From a virus, in IMG/VR virus record IMGVR_UViG_3300038457_000126, positions 1-30,485 of that record: a stretch of 30,485 nt of DNA; one strand, 5' to 3'. This document shows positions 7,976-14,341 of the stretch, in pieces. The notes beneath the pieces were generated by a model that was given only the letters and a program-made list of their open reading frames with translations, did not search any database and had not been told where the DNA came from. The position numbers and the translations under genes were made by a program. The first letter of the stretch is position 1. Every line of letters starts with the position of its first letter.

Positions 7976-8647
7976 ATGAATCGAGCCGTGGGCTATATCC
8001 GAGTGTCCACTTCGGATCAGTCAACCGAAGGCGTCAGCCTCGAGGCGCAGCGCGCCCGCATCACCTCTTGGTGTCACGCCAACGATTACGAACTGATCGC
8101 CATCTTCGAAGACGCGGGCTTGAGCGGCTCCAGCATGCTCCGCCGGGACGGTCTGCACGCCGCGGTGAAGGCAGCAGTTCGCGGAACCGCCCTCGTCTCC
8201 TACTCCATCAGCCGCCTCGCCCGCTCCACCCGCGACATGCTCGAGCTCGCCGATCGCCTCGAGCGCCAGGGCGCCGACCTGGTGAGTCTCACCGAGAAGA
8301 TCGACACCACGAGCGCCGCGGGCCGCATGGTGTTCCGCATGCTTGCGGTGCTGGCCGAGTTTGAACGTGAGCTCATCGGCGAGCGCACGAAGATGGCACT
8401 CGCCCACAAGAAGGCCAAGGGGGAGAAGTACGGACCGGTGCCGTTCGGCTTTGAGGAGGTTGAGGGCCGGCTGATCGAGGTGCGCCTCGAGGCCCAGGCC
8501 GTGGCAGCAATCGTCCGCATGCGCGAGAGCGGCCTCGCCTACCGGCAGATTGCCGACCAGCTCAATACGAGCGGCATCACAGGCAAACGCGGTGGCCAGT
8601 GGCACGCGTCCACAGTGCGCTACGTCATCAATCGGCAGGCAGCATGA
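7976..8647 (+). CDS. Serine recombinase (resolvase/invertase family)
   Basis: This 223-residue protein opens with YIRVST; Ser11 is the expected nucleophile, with Arg9 beside it. The SISRLARSTRDM segment (about 78-89) corresponds to the DRLxRxxxD motif of the family, although the first Asp is Ser here. The long E helix follows (MLAVLAEFERELIGERTKMAL). The C-terminal region GPVPFGF...RQIADQLNTSGITGKRGGQWHAS is a short Recombinase-type segment with a DNA-binding helix-turn-helix. The start has a GAGGGA ribosome site. Length is greater than a minimal resolvase and far below a large integrase. It may resolve multimers of the circle or move its own cassette; the flanking repeats D and E are candidate sites. 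Confidence 0.9.
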   Translation: MNRAVGYIRVSTSDQSTEGVSLEAQRARITSWCHANDYELIAIFEDAGLSGSSMLRRDGLHAAVKAAVRGTALVSYSISRLARSTRDMLELADRLERQGADLVSLTEKIDTTSAAGRMVFRMLAVLAEFERELIGERTKMALAHKKAKGEKYGPVPFGFEEVEGRLIEVRLEAQAVAAIVRMRESGLAYRQIADQLNTSGITGKRGGQWHASTVRYVINRQAA

Positions 8648-8940
8648 TACCCGCGCGTCGGCTCTTGGAGGCAAAGGCCTTGTTCGGTCGGTCGCTGGTG
8701 CGTCAGGCGCGATATACCGATCCCGCCGACATCGAACTCACGGCCGAGACCATGGACGCCGTGCACGATGCTGCCGATGAACTGCTCGAGCATGCCGGCG
8801 ATCCGCGGGCTCAAGGACGCCTCGTTGCAGCGCTCAACCCGCAGACGCGCCTGGTGCTCTGCATGTGGGTCATCGACCTTTCGCTCGGCGGAACCCTCGC
8901 CAAAAGAGCGGTTTCCGAGCCGATTCGGGTATGTGGGTAA
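8644..8940 (+). CDS. Small hypothetical protein behind the serine recombinase
   Basis: The ATG overlaps the recombinase stop (ATGA), giving 98 residues; an upstream in-frame start at 8599 lies inside the recombinase. The protein is helical and polar with a hydrophobic C-terminal half (RLVLCMWVIDLSLGG). It has no motif I recognise. Its last codons lie within repeat E, so gene and repeat share sequence. It may travel with the recombinase as a two-gene cassette between repeats D and E. Confidence 0.5.
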   Translation: MIPARRLLEAKALFGRSLVRQARYTDPADIELTAETMDAVHDAADELLEHAGDPRAQGRLVAALNPQTRLVLCMWVIDLSLGGTLAKRAVSEPIRVCG

Positions 8941-8976
8941 GACGATATGCGTACTAATACGGGCGGTTTAGTACGC
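8933..8976 (+). repeat. Imperfect repeat E with inverted repeat, over the start of the GNAT-like gene
   Basis: This is the partner of the repeat at 7892. It also contains a perfect 8-bp inverted repeat, GCGTACTA (8949-8956) and TAGTACGC (8969-8976), spaced by 12 bases. The repeat spans the stop of the preceding gene and the ATG of the next one. No clear ribosome site precedes that ATG, so the site may control its expression. Confidence 0.6.
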
Positions 8977-9462
8977 GCCGACGGGCAAAAACCGGTCCCG
9001 GAGGCCCGATCCGAGGGTGCAACTGCCCCACTCGCCCGGCTCATTTTCGATCAACACCAGCGCATCGCCGATTGGTGCGAGGAGCACATCGAGCATTTTT
9101 CTGGCTGGGGGAGTGATCCGCGAGCCATCGGCCTCGAGGTAAATGGCAGCCTGCGCGCCGGCGTCGTCTATACGAACTTCAGCCCCGGCAACGTCCACGC
9201 CTCCATTGTCGTCGATGGCGGCATGAACCGGCGCTTCCTCTACGCGATCTTCTACAACCCCTTCGTGGCTTGGAAGGTGCGGCATATCACCTGCACCATC
9301 GAGGAAAGCAACGCGCGCTCGATCAAGCTGTGCAGCCACATGGGATTCGTCGAGCGCGGCCGTCTGCCGGAGTCAGCTGTGGACGGCGAGGACGTCGTCA
9401 TCATGGGGCTACTGAAGCGTGATTGCCGATTTTTGGCGTGGGGGCCGGTGAACCATGGATAG
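8947..9462 (+). CDS. GNAT-like acetyltransferase
   Basis: The 171 residues have the GNAT order. A helix FDQHQRIADWCEEHI is followed by strands (RAIGLEVNGSLRAGVVYTNF), a central strand pair (HASIVVDGG), a helix containing FYNPFVAWKVRHITCTI, and the closing ESNARSIKLCSHMGFVERG, typical of the acetyl-CoA-binding C-terminal half. The A-loop Q/RxxGx[G/A] is not obvious, so activity is uncertain. The first 30 residues, encoded by repeat E, look unconserved and the real start may lie further in. Similar proteins are common in podovirus structural regions. The stop overlaps the next gene by 8 nt (ATGGATAG). Confidence 0.65.
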   Translation: MRTNTGGLVRADGQKPVPEARSEGATAPLARLIFDQHQRIADWCEEHIEHFSGWGSDPRAIGLEVNGSLRAGVVYTNFSPGNVHASIVVDGGMNRRFLYAIFYNPFVAWKVRHITCTIEESNARSIKLCSHMGFVERGRLPESAVDGEDVVIMGLLKRDCRFLAWGPVNHG

Positions 9463-10024
9463 GTCCCGCTTCTGCATCACAGGACTGCCGCGCAGTCGCA
9501 CCGCGTGGCTCGCGGCGCTGATGTGCGCCCACGGCATCGAGACACTGCACGAGTATCCGCCGTTCTTCAGCTCGCTCGAGGAGCTCGGCGCGTGGCTCTA
9601 CGCCGGCACGGCAGAGAACCCGCACGGGTATGTCGATGGCTTCTCGATCATCCATCACGCGCGGCTCTTGAAGCAGCACTTCGAGGGCTGCCCGATCGTC
9701 GTGATCCAGCGCGACCCGGCAGAGGTCAGACGCTCCTGGGCGACCTGGGACGGTGCGATCAGCGATGCAGCGTTCGCCGAGGTGCTATCCACCGTCAGTT
9801 CGTTTTGCGAGCAGATGGCCGCGCGCCCCAACGTGCTCACGGTTCCGTATGAGGATCTGGAGCGTTACGACGCGGTGAACCGGTTGGTAATCCACTGCAC
9901 CGATCGGGCGCTCAAGGCTCGGACCTGGCAGCTGTTCCACCTGCTGAAGATCGAACTGCTCAAGTCGAAATGTCAGCCGCGGCCGGGTGAGCTCGATTCG
10001 ATTCGAGCGCTCGCAGTCCTATGA
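9455..10024 (+). CDS. Sulfotransferase-like P-loop protein
   Basis: The N-terminus FCITGLPRSRTAWLA (residues 6-20) is a good match to the 5'-phosphosulfate-binding loop of PAPS-dependent sulfotransferases. The later VIQRDPAEVRRSW (about 82-94) resembles the 3'-phosphate-binding segment, with the Arg and Ser that contact PAP. At 189 residues it is shorter than most sulfotransferases but complete around both motifs. It overlaps the GNAT-like gene by 8 nt and the next by 4 nt. Together with the PAPS-reductase-like gene at 4388, this is a second protein expected to bind a sulfonucleotide. The acceptor is unknown. Confidence 0.6.
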   Translation: MDRSRFCITGLPRSRTAWLAALMCAHGIETLHEYPPFFSSLEELGAWLYAGTAENPHGYVDGFSIIHHARLLKQHFEGCPIVVIQRDPAEVRRSWATWDGAISDAAFAEVLSTVSSFCEQMAARPNVLTVPYEDLERYDAVNRLVIHCTDRALKARTWQLFHLLKIELLKSKCQPRPGELDSIRALAVL

Positions 10025-10443
10025 ACGGGCGCCCCGCCATCAGACTGGTCGGCGGCCGCGCGGTCATCGGCGATCCAGTGCAGCCGACTCGATCAGAAGC
10101 AGAAATCATCAGCGTCGTCCCAGATGGCGAATATCGCGCCCGGCTCGTGGCTGTAGCGCCCTTCTCCAACGCCCACGGCGAACGCATGGGTTTCTCGTTC
10201 GAAATCGACTCCGGGCCGCATTCCGGCATTGTGCTCATGCAATCCGCCGCGCGCAGCTCGTCGCCCGTGGGAAGGTTGGCTGCCCTCCTCCGAGATCTGC
10301 TGGGCCGCGAGCCGACGCCGGCGGAACTCCGCGATGGACCCGGATTGGAGCAGATCGGCCTGACCTGCCGTATCATTGCCCGCGAGGGTCGCAGGCGATC
10401 CGGGACGAAATACTCAGCGGTGGAGCGTGTAATGCGCATCTGA
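10021..10443 (+). CDS. Small protein of unknown function, possibly OB-fold
   Basis: The 140 residues form mostly strands in the first two thirds: PDGEYRARLVAVAPF, GERMGFSFEIDSGPHSGIVLMQSA. A helical segment (LAALLRDLLGREPTPAEL) and a final strand LTCRIIAREGRR follow. The 'dGeY-x-A-x-(V)' opening and the FEI-x-x-GPHSG part recall DUF669-type phage proteins thought to bind single-stranded DNA. The match is by eye and weak. It is coupled to the upstream gene by ATGA and precedes repA by 39 bp. Confidence 0.45.
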   Translation: MNGRPAIRLVGGRAVIGDPVQPTRSEAEIISVVPDGEYRARLVAVAPFSNAHGERMGFSFEIDSGPHSGIVLMQSAARSSSPVGRLAALLRDLLGREPTPAELRDGPGLEQIGLTCRIIAREGRRRSGTKYSAVERVMRI

Positions 10444-10482
10444 TCGCGAAAGCCAAAAGGCCGGAAGGCCAAAAGGTGACGA

Positions 10483-11466
10483 TTGACGAAGAAAACGCCC
10501 GGCCCTGGGAAAGGCGCCGATACACCAGGACTTACCCACGCCGGTACGTACCTCCCGGGCGGCCTGCGCGAGGAAGCCGCGAAGCGCAAAAAACTGGTGC
10601 CGGAGTCGATCAACACGCTGATGCAGCGCGGTCTGGCGATCGAGACCGACGAGGCGCAGAACGCCGGCGCCATCGGCTTCATGGCCCGCGCCATGACCAT
10701 GGCGAGCCTCCCCCACAGCCGTGTCCATGGCAATGCGTTCGAGCGGCATAACGGCGCCTTCAGCCTGTCGATCGTGGCTCCGCCGCGGCTCGGCCTGCCG
10801 TATGGGACGGTACCGCGGCTGCTCCTGTCCTGGCTGACCACCGAGGCCGTGCGGACCCGCAGCCCCGAACTCGTGCTCGGCGATACGTTGAGCGGCTTCA
10901 TGCGTCAACTTGACCTGGTGCCCACTGGCGGCCGCTGGGGGACCATCAAGCGTCTGCGGGATCAGAGCGAACGGCTGTTTGCCTCGTCGATCACGGCGAT
11001 CTACAAGGACGAGCGGCGCACGGCGATCCAGAATCACAGCGTGGCCGAGCACGCCGATCTATGGTGGGACCCAGCGGAGCCGGAGCAGGGCACCCTGTGG
11101 CAATCGACGGTGAGACTCACCACGAATTTCTACAACGAGATCATCAAGGCACCGGTGCCGGTCGATATGCGGGCACTCGCCGCGCTGAAGCGCTCGCCAA
11201 TGGCGCTCGACATCTACGTGTGGCTGACCTACCGCATGTCGTACCTGAAGAAGCCGACCACCATCACGTGGGAAGGCCTGCAGGGGCAGTTCGGCGCGGG
11301 CTACCCGGAGACGCCGAGGGGGCTGCGCAACTTCCGAGCGCATTTCGTGCCGGCGCTCAAGAAGGTGATGGTCGTCTACCCGGACGCCAAGGCCGCCGCG
11401 GTCGATGCCGGCATTCGGCTCACCCCGGGCCGACCGCACGTCTCGAAACTGCCGGCGAATGAATAG
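10483..11466 (+). CDS. repA: Plasmid replication initiator RepA
   Basis: The 327-residue protein matches the RepA family of iteron plasmids. After a helical N-terminus, the conserved block YGTVPRLLLSWLTTEAVRTRSPELVLGDTLSGFMRQL (about 106-142) includes the 'IPR-LLL-W-x-T-EA-x-R-T' signature. SPMALDIYVWLTYRM and the tryptophan-containing WEGLQGQFG winged-helix segment follow. It should bind the iterons downstream and open the origin. I take the TTG at 10483 because AAAGGTG lies at a proper distance; the next ATG (10621) has no ribosome site. A GGTACGTACC sequence at 10543 falls inside the coding region. Confidence 0.85.
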   Translation: MTKKTPGPGKGADTPGLTHAGTYLPGGLREEAAKRKKLVPESINTLMQRGLAIETDEAQNAGAIGFMARAMTMASLPHSRVHGNAFERHNGAFSLSIVAPPRLGLPYGTVPRLLLSWLTTEAVRTRSPELVLGDTLSGFMRQLDLVPTGGRWGTIKRLRDQSERLFASSITAIYKDERRTAIQNHSVAEHADLWWDPAEPEQGTLWQSTVRLTTNFYNEIIKAPVPVDMRALAALKRSPMALDIYVWLTYRMSYLKKPTTITWEGLQGQFGAGYPETPRGLRNFRAHFVPALKKVMVVYPDAKAAAVDAGIRLTPGRPHVSKLPANE

Positions 11467-11523
11467 AAGCTGCCAGACCACACCCAATCGATGAATACCC
11501 TATGAAAACAGCGATTTGCTTAC

Positions 11524-11540
11524 GCATAAACGGTAGCGCC
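11524..11540 (+). repeat. Iteron 1
   Basis: The sequence GCATAAACGGTAGCGCC is the first of four direct repeats. It stands 117 bp before the second, so it is probably a separate site, possibly for control of repA. Confidence 0.85.
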
Positions 11541-11605
11541 TCGAATCGTCGAGTCGGCCTGCTGGAGTTCGGTCCGGGGACGTCACGTCCAAGGCGCCGC
11601 GCGGC

Positions 11606-11641
11606 TGTGGACAACCCTGTGAGCGGAGCGGGTTATCCCCG
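11606..11641. promoter_or_regulatory. Pair of DnaA-box-like sequences
   Basis: TGTGGACAA (11606-11614) differs by one base from the consensus TGTGGATAA, and TTATCCCCG (11633-11641) is a weaker match in the opposite orientation. They stand directly beside iteron 2, as expected for host DnaA assisting RepA. Confidence 0.55.
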
Positions 11642-11657
11642 CATAAACGGTAGCGCC
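11641..11657 (+). repeat. Iteron 2
   Basis: This is an exact copy of GCATAAACGGTAGCGCC. It is 34 bp from iteron 3, about three helical turns, so initiators would bind on the same face. Confidence 0.85.
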
Positions 11658-11674
11658 TAGTGAGGGGCATTCAC

Positions 11675-11691
11675 GCATCAACGGTAGCGCC
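11675..11691 (+). repeat. Iteron 3 (one mismatch)
   Basis: GCATCAACGGTAGCGCC differs from the others by one base (A to C at position 5). It is 22 bp from iteron 4, two helical turns. Confidence 0.85.
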
Positions 11692-11696
11692 TTTGC

Positions 11697-11713
11697 GCAT
11701 AAACGGTAGCGCC
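11697..11713 (+). repeat. Iteron 4
   Basis: This is an exact copy of the 17-bp repeat, placed immediately before the AT-richer segment that is the likely unwinding site. Confidence 0.85.
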
Positions 11714-11771
11714 ACTCTTATTGTCAGACCAGTAGTCCCTGTAATTAAGACCTGTAGTTGCTTCGCCGGAT

Positions 11772-11799
11772 CTGTGGACAGCGAAGCCGCTGCCCACAG
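11772..11799. repeat. Strong hairpin upstream of parA
   Basis: CTGTGGACAGCG (11772-11783) pairs with CGCTGCCCACAG (11788-11799) over 12 bp with one G-T wobble and a 4-base AAGC loop. No T-tract follows, so it is not a typical terminator. It could be a primosome or partition-protein site, or a leader structure of the parA message. Confidence 0.6.
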
Positions 11800-11829
11800 C
11801 CCGACTCGCCAAGTGGGAAGAGGTTCGCT

Positions 11830-12486
11830 ATGGCGACAATGAAGACGCGGACGATCGGAGTGGTGCAAGTGAAGGGCGGAGCAGGGCGCTCGACGCTGGC
11901 CACCACGCTCGCCGGCGAGCTCGCGAAAGTCGGCAAGACGGCGCTGATCGACTGCGACATGCCGCAGGGGACGTCCTCGAGCTGGGCCAGTCTGCGACAG
12001 GCCGCGCTCGGCAAGTCCGTCATCGACGCGTACACCGCGGCGAATCACCGGGATCTGGTCACGCTCGCCGCGCGCCTGGCTGACACCGTCGATTGGGTCG
12101 TACTCGATGGCGGCCCGCGGATCGCCGAGACTACCCGGGCAATCCTCGCCTTGAGCGACCTGGTGCTGGTGCCAGTGGGCGCATCGCCGGCCGAACTCTG
12201 GGCAACGACCGACGTCGTGCCGCTGATCGATGAGGCCCGGAAGGTGAGGGCGGTCGATGCCCGGCTCGTTTGGACCCGCTTTCGCGCGCACACCCGGCTC
12301 GCCATGGACCTCGAGGCCCAGGCCGGCAAGGAACTCGGATTGAAGCCGCTCAAATCGAAGCTCGGTTTCCGGGTGGCATACGCCGAAGCGCTCGGGGACG
12401 GCTCGACCGCGGCGGAACTCGGTGATGCGCTGGCCCGCGAGGAAGTCGAGGCGATGGTCAGCGAGATTCGGCGGATACTCAAGTAA
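11830..12486 (+). CDS. parA: ParA-family partition ATPase
   Basis: The 218 residues have the deviant Walker A KGGAGRST (15-22), the switch I Asp in LIDCDMPQGTSS (about 39-50), and the Walker B-like WVVLDGGP (about 90-97). The size and absence of an N-terminal helix-turn-helix suggest a type Ib ParA, which works with a small ribbon-helix-helix partner. The usual Walker A lysine of KGGxGK is Arg20. The signature Lys15 is kept. The start (ATG 11830, with ATG 11839 as alternative) follows an AAGAGG ribosome site. The gene runs into the RHH gene 22 bp downstream. Confidence 0.85.
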   Translation: MATMKTRTIGVVQVKGGAGRSTLATTLAGELAKVGKTALIDCDMPQGTSSSWASLRQAALGKSVIDAYTAANHRDLVTLAARLADTVDWVVLDGGPRIAETTRAILALSDLVLVPVGASPAELWATTDVVPLIDEARKVRAVDARLVWTRFRAHTRLAMDLEAQAGKELGLKPLKSKLGFRVAYAEALGDGSTAAELGDALAREEVEAMVSEIRRILK

Positions 12487-12487
12487 T

Positions 12488-12508
12488 CAGGTAAGAGGGT
12501 ACATACCT
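12488..12508 (+). promoter_or_regulatory. Operator-like site A (GGTAA plus GGTACATACC)
   Basis: The palindrome GGTACATACC (12498-12507) is preceded by GGTAA. It lies between the ribosome site (AGAGGG) and the ATG of the RHH partition gene. The same composite occurs at 13428 and 18801. It is a candidate binding site (operator or centromere) for one of the element's RHH proteins. Confidence 0.6.
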
Positions 12509-12802
12509 ATGGCAAAGAAGAAACACGCCACATTGAAAAAGCCGGTGCTCACGAGCGAGGCCGTTCTCGGCTTCGCGGAAGGCCGCGGTTCGCCGGCGTC
12601 GAGTCGGGCACGCAGCTCGAAGGCCTCTGCCGCGGTGGTGGATCCTGCATCGACGTCGAGATTCCCGCCCACCGGCGATATTCGGCTCACGGTGAATATC
12701 CGCGAGGATCTGCACATGCGGCTGAAAATGGAGGCGGTGAAGCGTCGCACCACGGTGGGGGAGATCCTCGAGGACCTGGTTCAGCAGCACATCAAGGCGT
12801 GA
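12509..12802 (+). CDS. Ribbon-helix-helix partition/repressor protein (ParG-like)
   Basis: The 97-residue protein has a basic, disordered N-terminal tail (about 1-55) followed by an RHH fold. A strand IRLTVNI is followed by helix REDLHMRLKMEAVKRR and helix TVGEILEDLVQQH. This is the layout of ParG-type partners, in which the RHH dimer binds the centromere/operator and the tail stimulates the ParA ATPase. It directly follows parA, and operator-like site A overlaps its translation start, consistent with autoregulation. No sequence-specific signature distinguishes ParG from other RHH repressors, so the symbol is left blank. Confidence 0.75.
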   Translation: MAKKKHATLKKPVLTSEAVLGFAEGRGSPASSRARSSKASAAVVDPASTSRFPPTGDIRLTVNIREDLHMRLKMEAVKRRTTVGEILEDLVQQHIKA

Positions 12803-12814
12803 GCCGCACCGTCG

Positions 12815-13366
12815 ATGGATCCGCAAATCGTGGGCGAGTTCTGGGAGATCTGCAACGCGGCGTATGAGTGCTGGCTGGCAAGGCGAGGCCTGTTCGAGGA
12901 CAACGCCGAGCTTGAGCAGCTGGTACACACGCACTGCGCCCAATACTTGGCGCATCTCGGCATTGTCACGCAACGGGACGTGCTGCATCAGATCGCCAAG
13001 CTTCACGATCCGGCGAGACAGTTCGGGCAGAGCAATCTCTCGATCGGCTTCATCATCGACAATGGAGTGTGGGATCGGGAGACCCGAATGCGCCTGAGCC
13101 TGCTGAAGGCCAAGCTCGATGCCTTTGCATCGCTCCTGCGCGACGCCCGCAACAAACTGACGGCGCACAACGACCTAGCCACGATTCTGGCCGGCCAGCC
13201 GCTGGGGAGATTTCCCGCCGTCGCCGACATTGAGTACTTCAAGGATCTGCAGGAGCTCGTGGCCATCGTTGCTGGCACCCCGCGGCCGTTCAATGACCTG
13301 GTCCGAAACGACGCGCGGGCATTCGTTGAAGCGCTCATGCGCGGAACTCGCCAGATTCCTCAATGA
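12815..13366 (+). CDS. HEPN-domain protein, AbiU2-like
   Basis: The 183-residue all-helical protein contains IAKLHDPARQFGQSNLSIGFII (about 68-89) and LLRDARNKLTAHNDLA. The latter holds the HEPN Rx4-6H ribonuclease motif (R-N-K-L-T-A-H). The 'DPA..NLS' segment followed by 'LR..RNK..AHND' is the pattern I know from the AbiU2-like HEPN family. Such proteins often act in abortive infection or toxin-antitoxin pairs with a nucleotidyltransferase; none is adjacent. It starts 12 bp after the RHH gene, so it may be part of the partition operon and act in defence or plasmid maintenance. I base this on motif reading only. Confidence 0.6.
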   Translation: MDPQIVGEFWEICNAAYECWLARRGLFEDNAELEQLVHTHCAQYLAHLGIVTQRDVLHQIAKLHDPARQFGQSNLSIGFIIDNGVWDRETRMRLSLLKAKLDAFASLLRDARNKLTAHNDLATILAGQPLGRFPAVADIEYFKDLQELVAIVAGTPRPFNDLVRNDARAFVEALMRGTRQIPQ

Positions 13367-13424
13367 AATCAATCAAACGGGCCATAAAGTAGGGGCATCG
13401 GAGCGCCGCGGCTGTGGTCTGCTC

Positions 13425-13449
13425 ATAGGTACATACCCGATTACCTGTG
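13425..13449 (-). promoter_or_regulatory. Operator-like site B
   Basis: GGTACATACC (13428-13437), with the GGTAA flank present on the opposite strand, gives the same composite site as at 12488 and 18801 but inverted. It lies 28 bp upstream of the promoter of the HigBA accessory operon. Confidence 0.6.
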
Positions 13450-13464
13450 CGTCGGTTCACATTT

Positions 13465-13507
13465 GTAACCAAATGGGTTGCACATCCGTAACCAATGGGG
13501 TTACAAT
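13465..13507 (+). promoter_or_regulatory. Promoter with two tandem palindromic operators
   Basis: The -35-like TTGCAC (13478-13483) and -10-like TACAAT (13502-13507) are separated by 18 bp. The perfect palindrome GTAACCAATGGGGTTAC (13488-13504) covers the spacer and part of the -10 box. A near copy, GTAACCAAATGGGTTGC, lies 23 bp upstream (13465-13481). This is a typical repressible promoter. It drives the operon starting at 13534, which includes the HigA-type regulator. The 167 bp between 13366 and 13534 hold no gene. Confidence 0.65.
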
Positions 13508-13533
13508 CTGCCTCACGTTACTGGAGACCGACC

Positions 13534-13740
13534 ATGCAAACCTGGAACTGGAAGCAAAGCCCTGACCTGATGGCCCGCCTGACCAAGGCGCAGAACGCCC
13601 TGCGCACCCCGATCGACATCATGACGTACGCCGGCTGGTGCGAAACGGAAGCGGCTCTGAAGGCCCACGTCGAGCGCTACGAGGCCGAGGTTGCCGCCCA
13701 GCCGGCGCGCAAAGTCCGCCGCTCGAAGGTGGCCGCATGA
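13534..13740 (+). CDS. Small hypothetical protein, first gene of the accessory operon
   Basis: The 68-residue protein starts at an ATG with a GGAG ribosome site. It is helical, begins MQTWNWKQSPDL, and ends in a basic tail (ARKVRRSKVAA). Its 3' end contains AAGGTGG, the ribosome site for the next gene, whose ATG overlaps the stop by 4 nt. I recognise no family. It is the first gene after the twin-palindrome promoter. Confidence 0.6.
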   Translation: MQTWNWKQSPDLMARLTKAQNALRTPIDIMTYAGWCETEAALKAHVERYEAEVAAQPARKVRRSKVAA

Positions 13741-14051
13741 TCCGCAACAGCAAGCAGGTTTGGACGGTCGGAAGCACGGTCAAGGTCGGGTTTCTGACGC
13801 TGGTCGTCAAGGCCGCGATCGCCACGCCGGGCGACGGGCTGCCGGATGTGTATTTCCTGGCGAGCGTCGCCGGGACCAAGCTTTACGAGTTCACGCCGCA
13901 TAAGGGCTTGCGCAGCGTGACGGTGGAGGAGGCGGTCAAGCGGGTTGCGGAACTCCGGGCTGCGCTCGAGCGCATTGCGGCGTCCGAATCGGCGCGCGCC
14001 ATCAAAGTCGCGCAGGCCTCCGCTCGGTTCAATGAGATTTTCGCGGCTTAA
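13737..14051 (+). CDS. Hypothetical protein, accessory operon
   Basis: The 104-residue protein has a strand-rich first half (VWTVGSTVKVGFLTLVVKAAI, VYFLASVAGTKLYEFTP) resembling a small SH3-like or KOW-type barrel, and a helical second half rich in Ala, Arg and Glu. The start at 13737 is coupled to the preceding gene by ATGA. I know no function. It precedes higB by 11 bp. Confidence 0.6.
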   Translation: MIRNSKQVWTVGSTVKVGFLTLVVKAAIATPGDGLPDVYFLASVAGTKLYEFTPHKGLRSVTVEEAVKRVAELRAALERIAASESARAIKVAQASARFNEIFAA

Positions 14052-14062
14052 CCGGCGACCGC

Positions 14063-14341
14063 ATGATCACGAGCTTCAAGAGCAAGGCCCTCGCCGAGCT
14101 GTTCAACAACGGCAACCCTCGCAAGGTGCAGCCGAAGCACGTCGAGCGATTGAACATGATCCTGACCATGCTGAACGCTGCGACGAATGCCGGACAGATG
14201 ACTGCGCCAGGCCTGCGGCTGCACCCGCTCAAAGGCAAGCCGAAAGGGCGTTATGCGGTCTGGGTCGATGAGAATTTTCGAGTGACTTTCCGATTTGAAG
14301 CCGCGAACGCGGTAGAGGTGGATTATGGCGACTATCATTAA
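14063..14341 (+). CDS. higB: HigB/RelE-family toxin
   Basis: The 92-residue protein carries the HigB core. It starts ITSFKSKALAELFNNG and contains KVQPKHVERLNMILTMLNAA, then GLRLHPLKGKPKGRYAVWVDENFRVTFRFE and ends VDYGDYH. HigB toxins cleave mRNA on the ribosome and stabilise plasmids when the antitoxin decays. The toxin-first order and overlap with the antitoxin gene are typical for HigBA. It should stabilise the element as an addiction module. Confidence 0.9.
   Translation: MITSFKSKALAELFNNGNPRKVQPKHVERLNMILTMLNAATNAGQMTAPGLRLHPLKGKPKGRYAVWVDENFRVTFRFEAANAVEVDYGDYH

Larger units (their letters stand above)
11467..11829. other. Plasmid replication origin region (oriV)
   Basis: This 363-bp gap contains four iterons, two DnaA-box-like sequences (11606 and 11633), an AT-richer stretch around 11715-11757 and a strong hairpin just before parA. 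The order repA, iterons, AT-rich segment, partition operon is standard for iteron plasmids. RepA bound at the iterons with DnaA nearby would melt the AT-rich part. I see no gene here. Confidence 0.8.

Noticed and set aside
10543-10552. GGTACGTACC in repA as a fourth full operator
   Set aside because: It lies within the coding region if the TTG start is right, its GGTAA flank is inverted, and a 10-bp palindrome can occur by chance. I kept it only as a related core.
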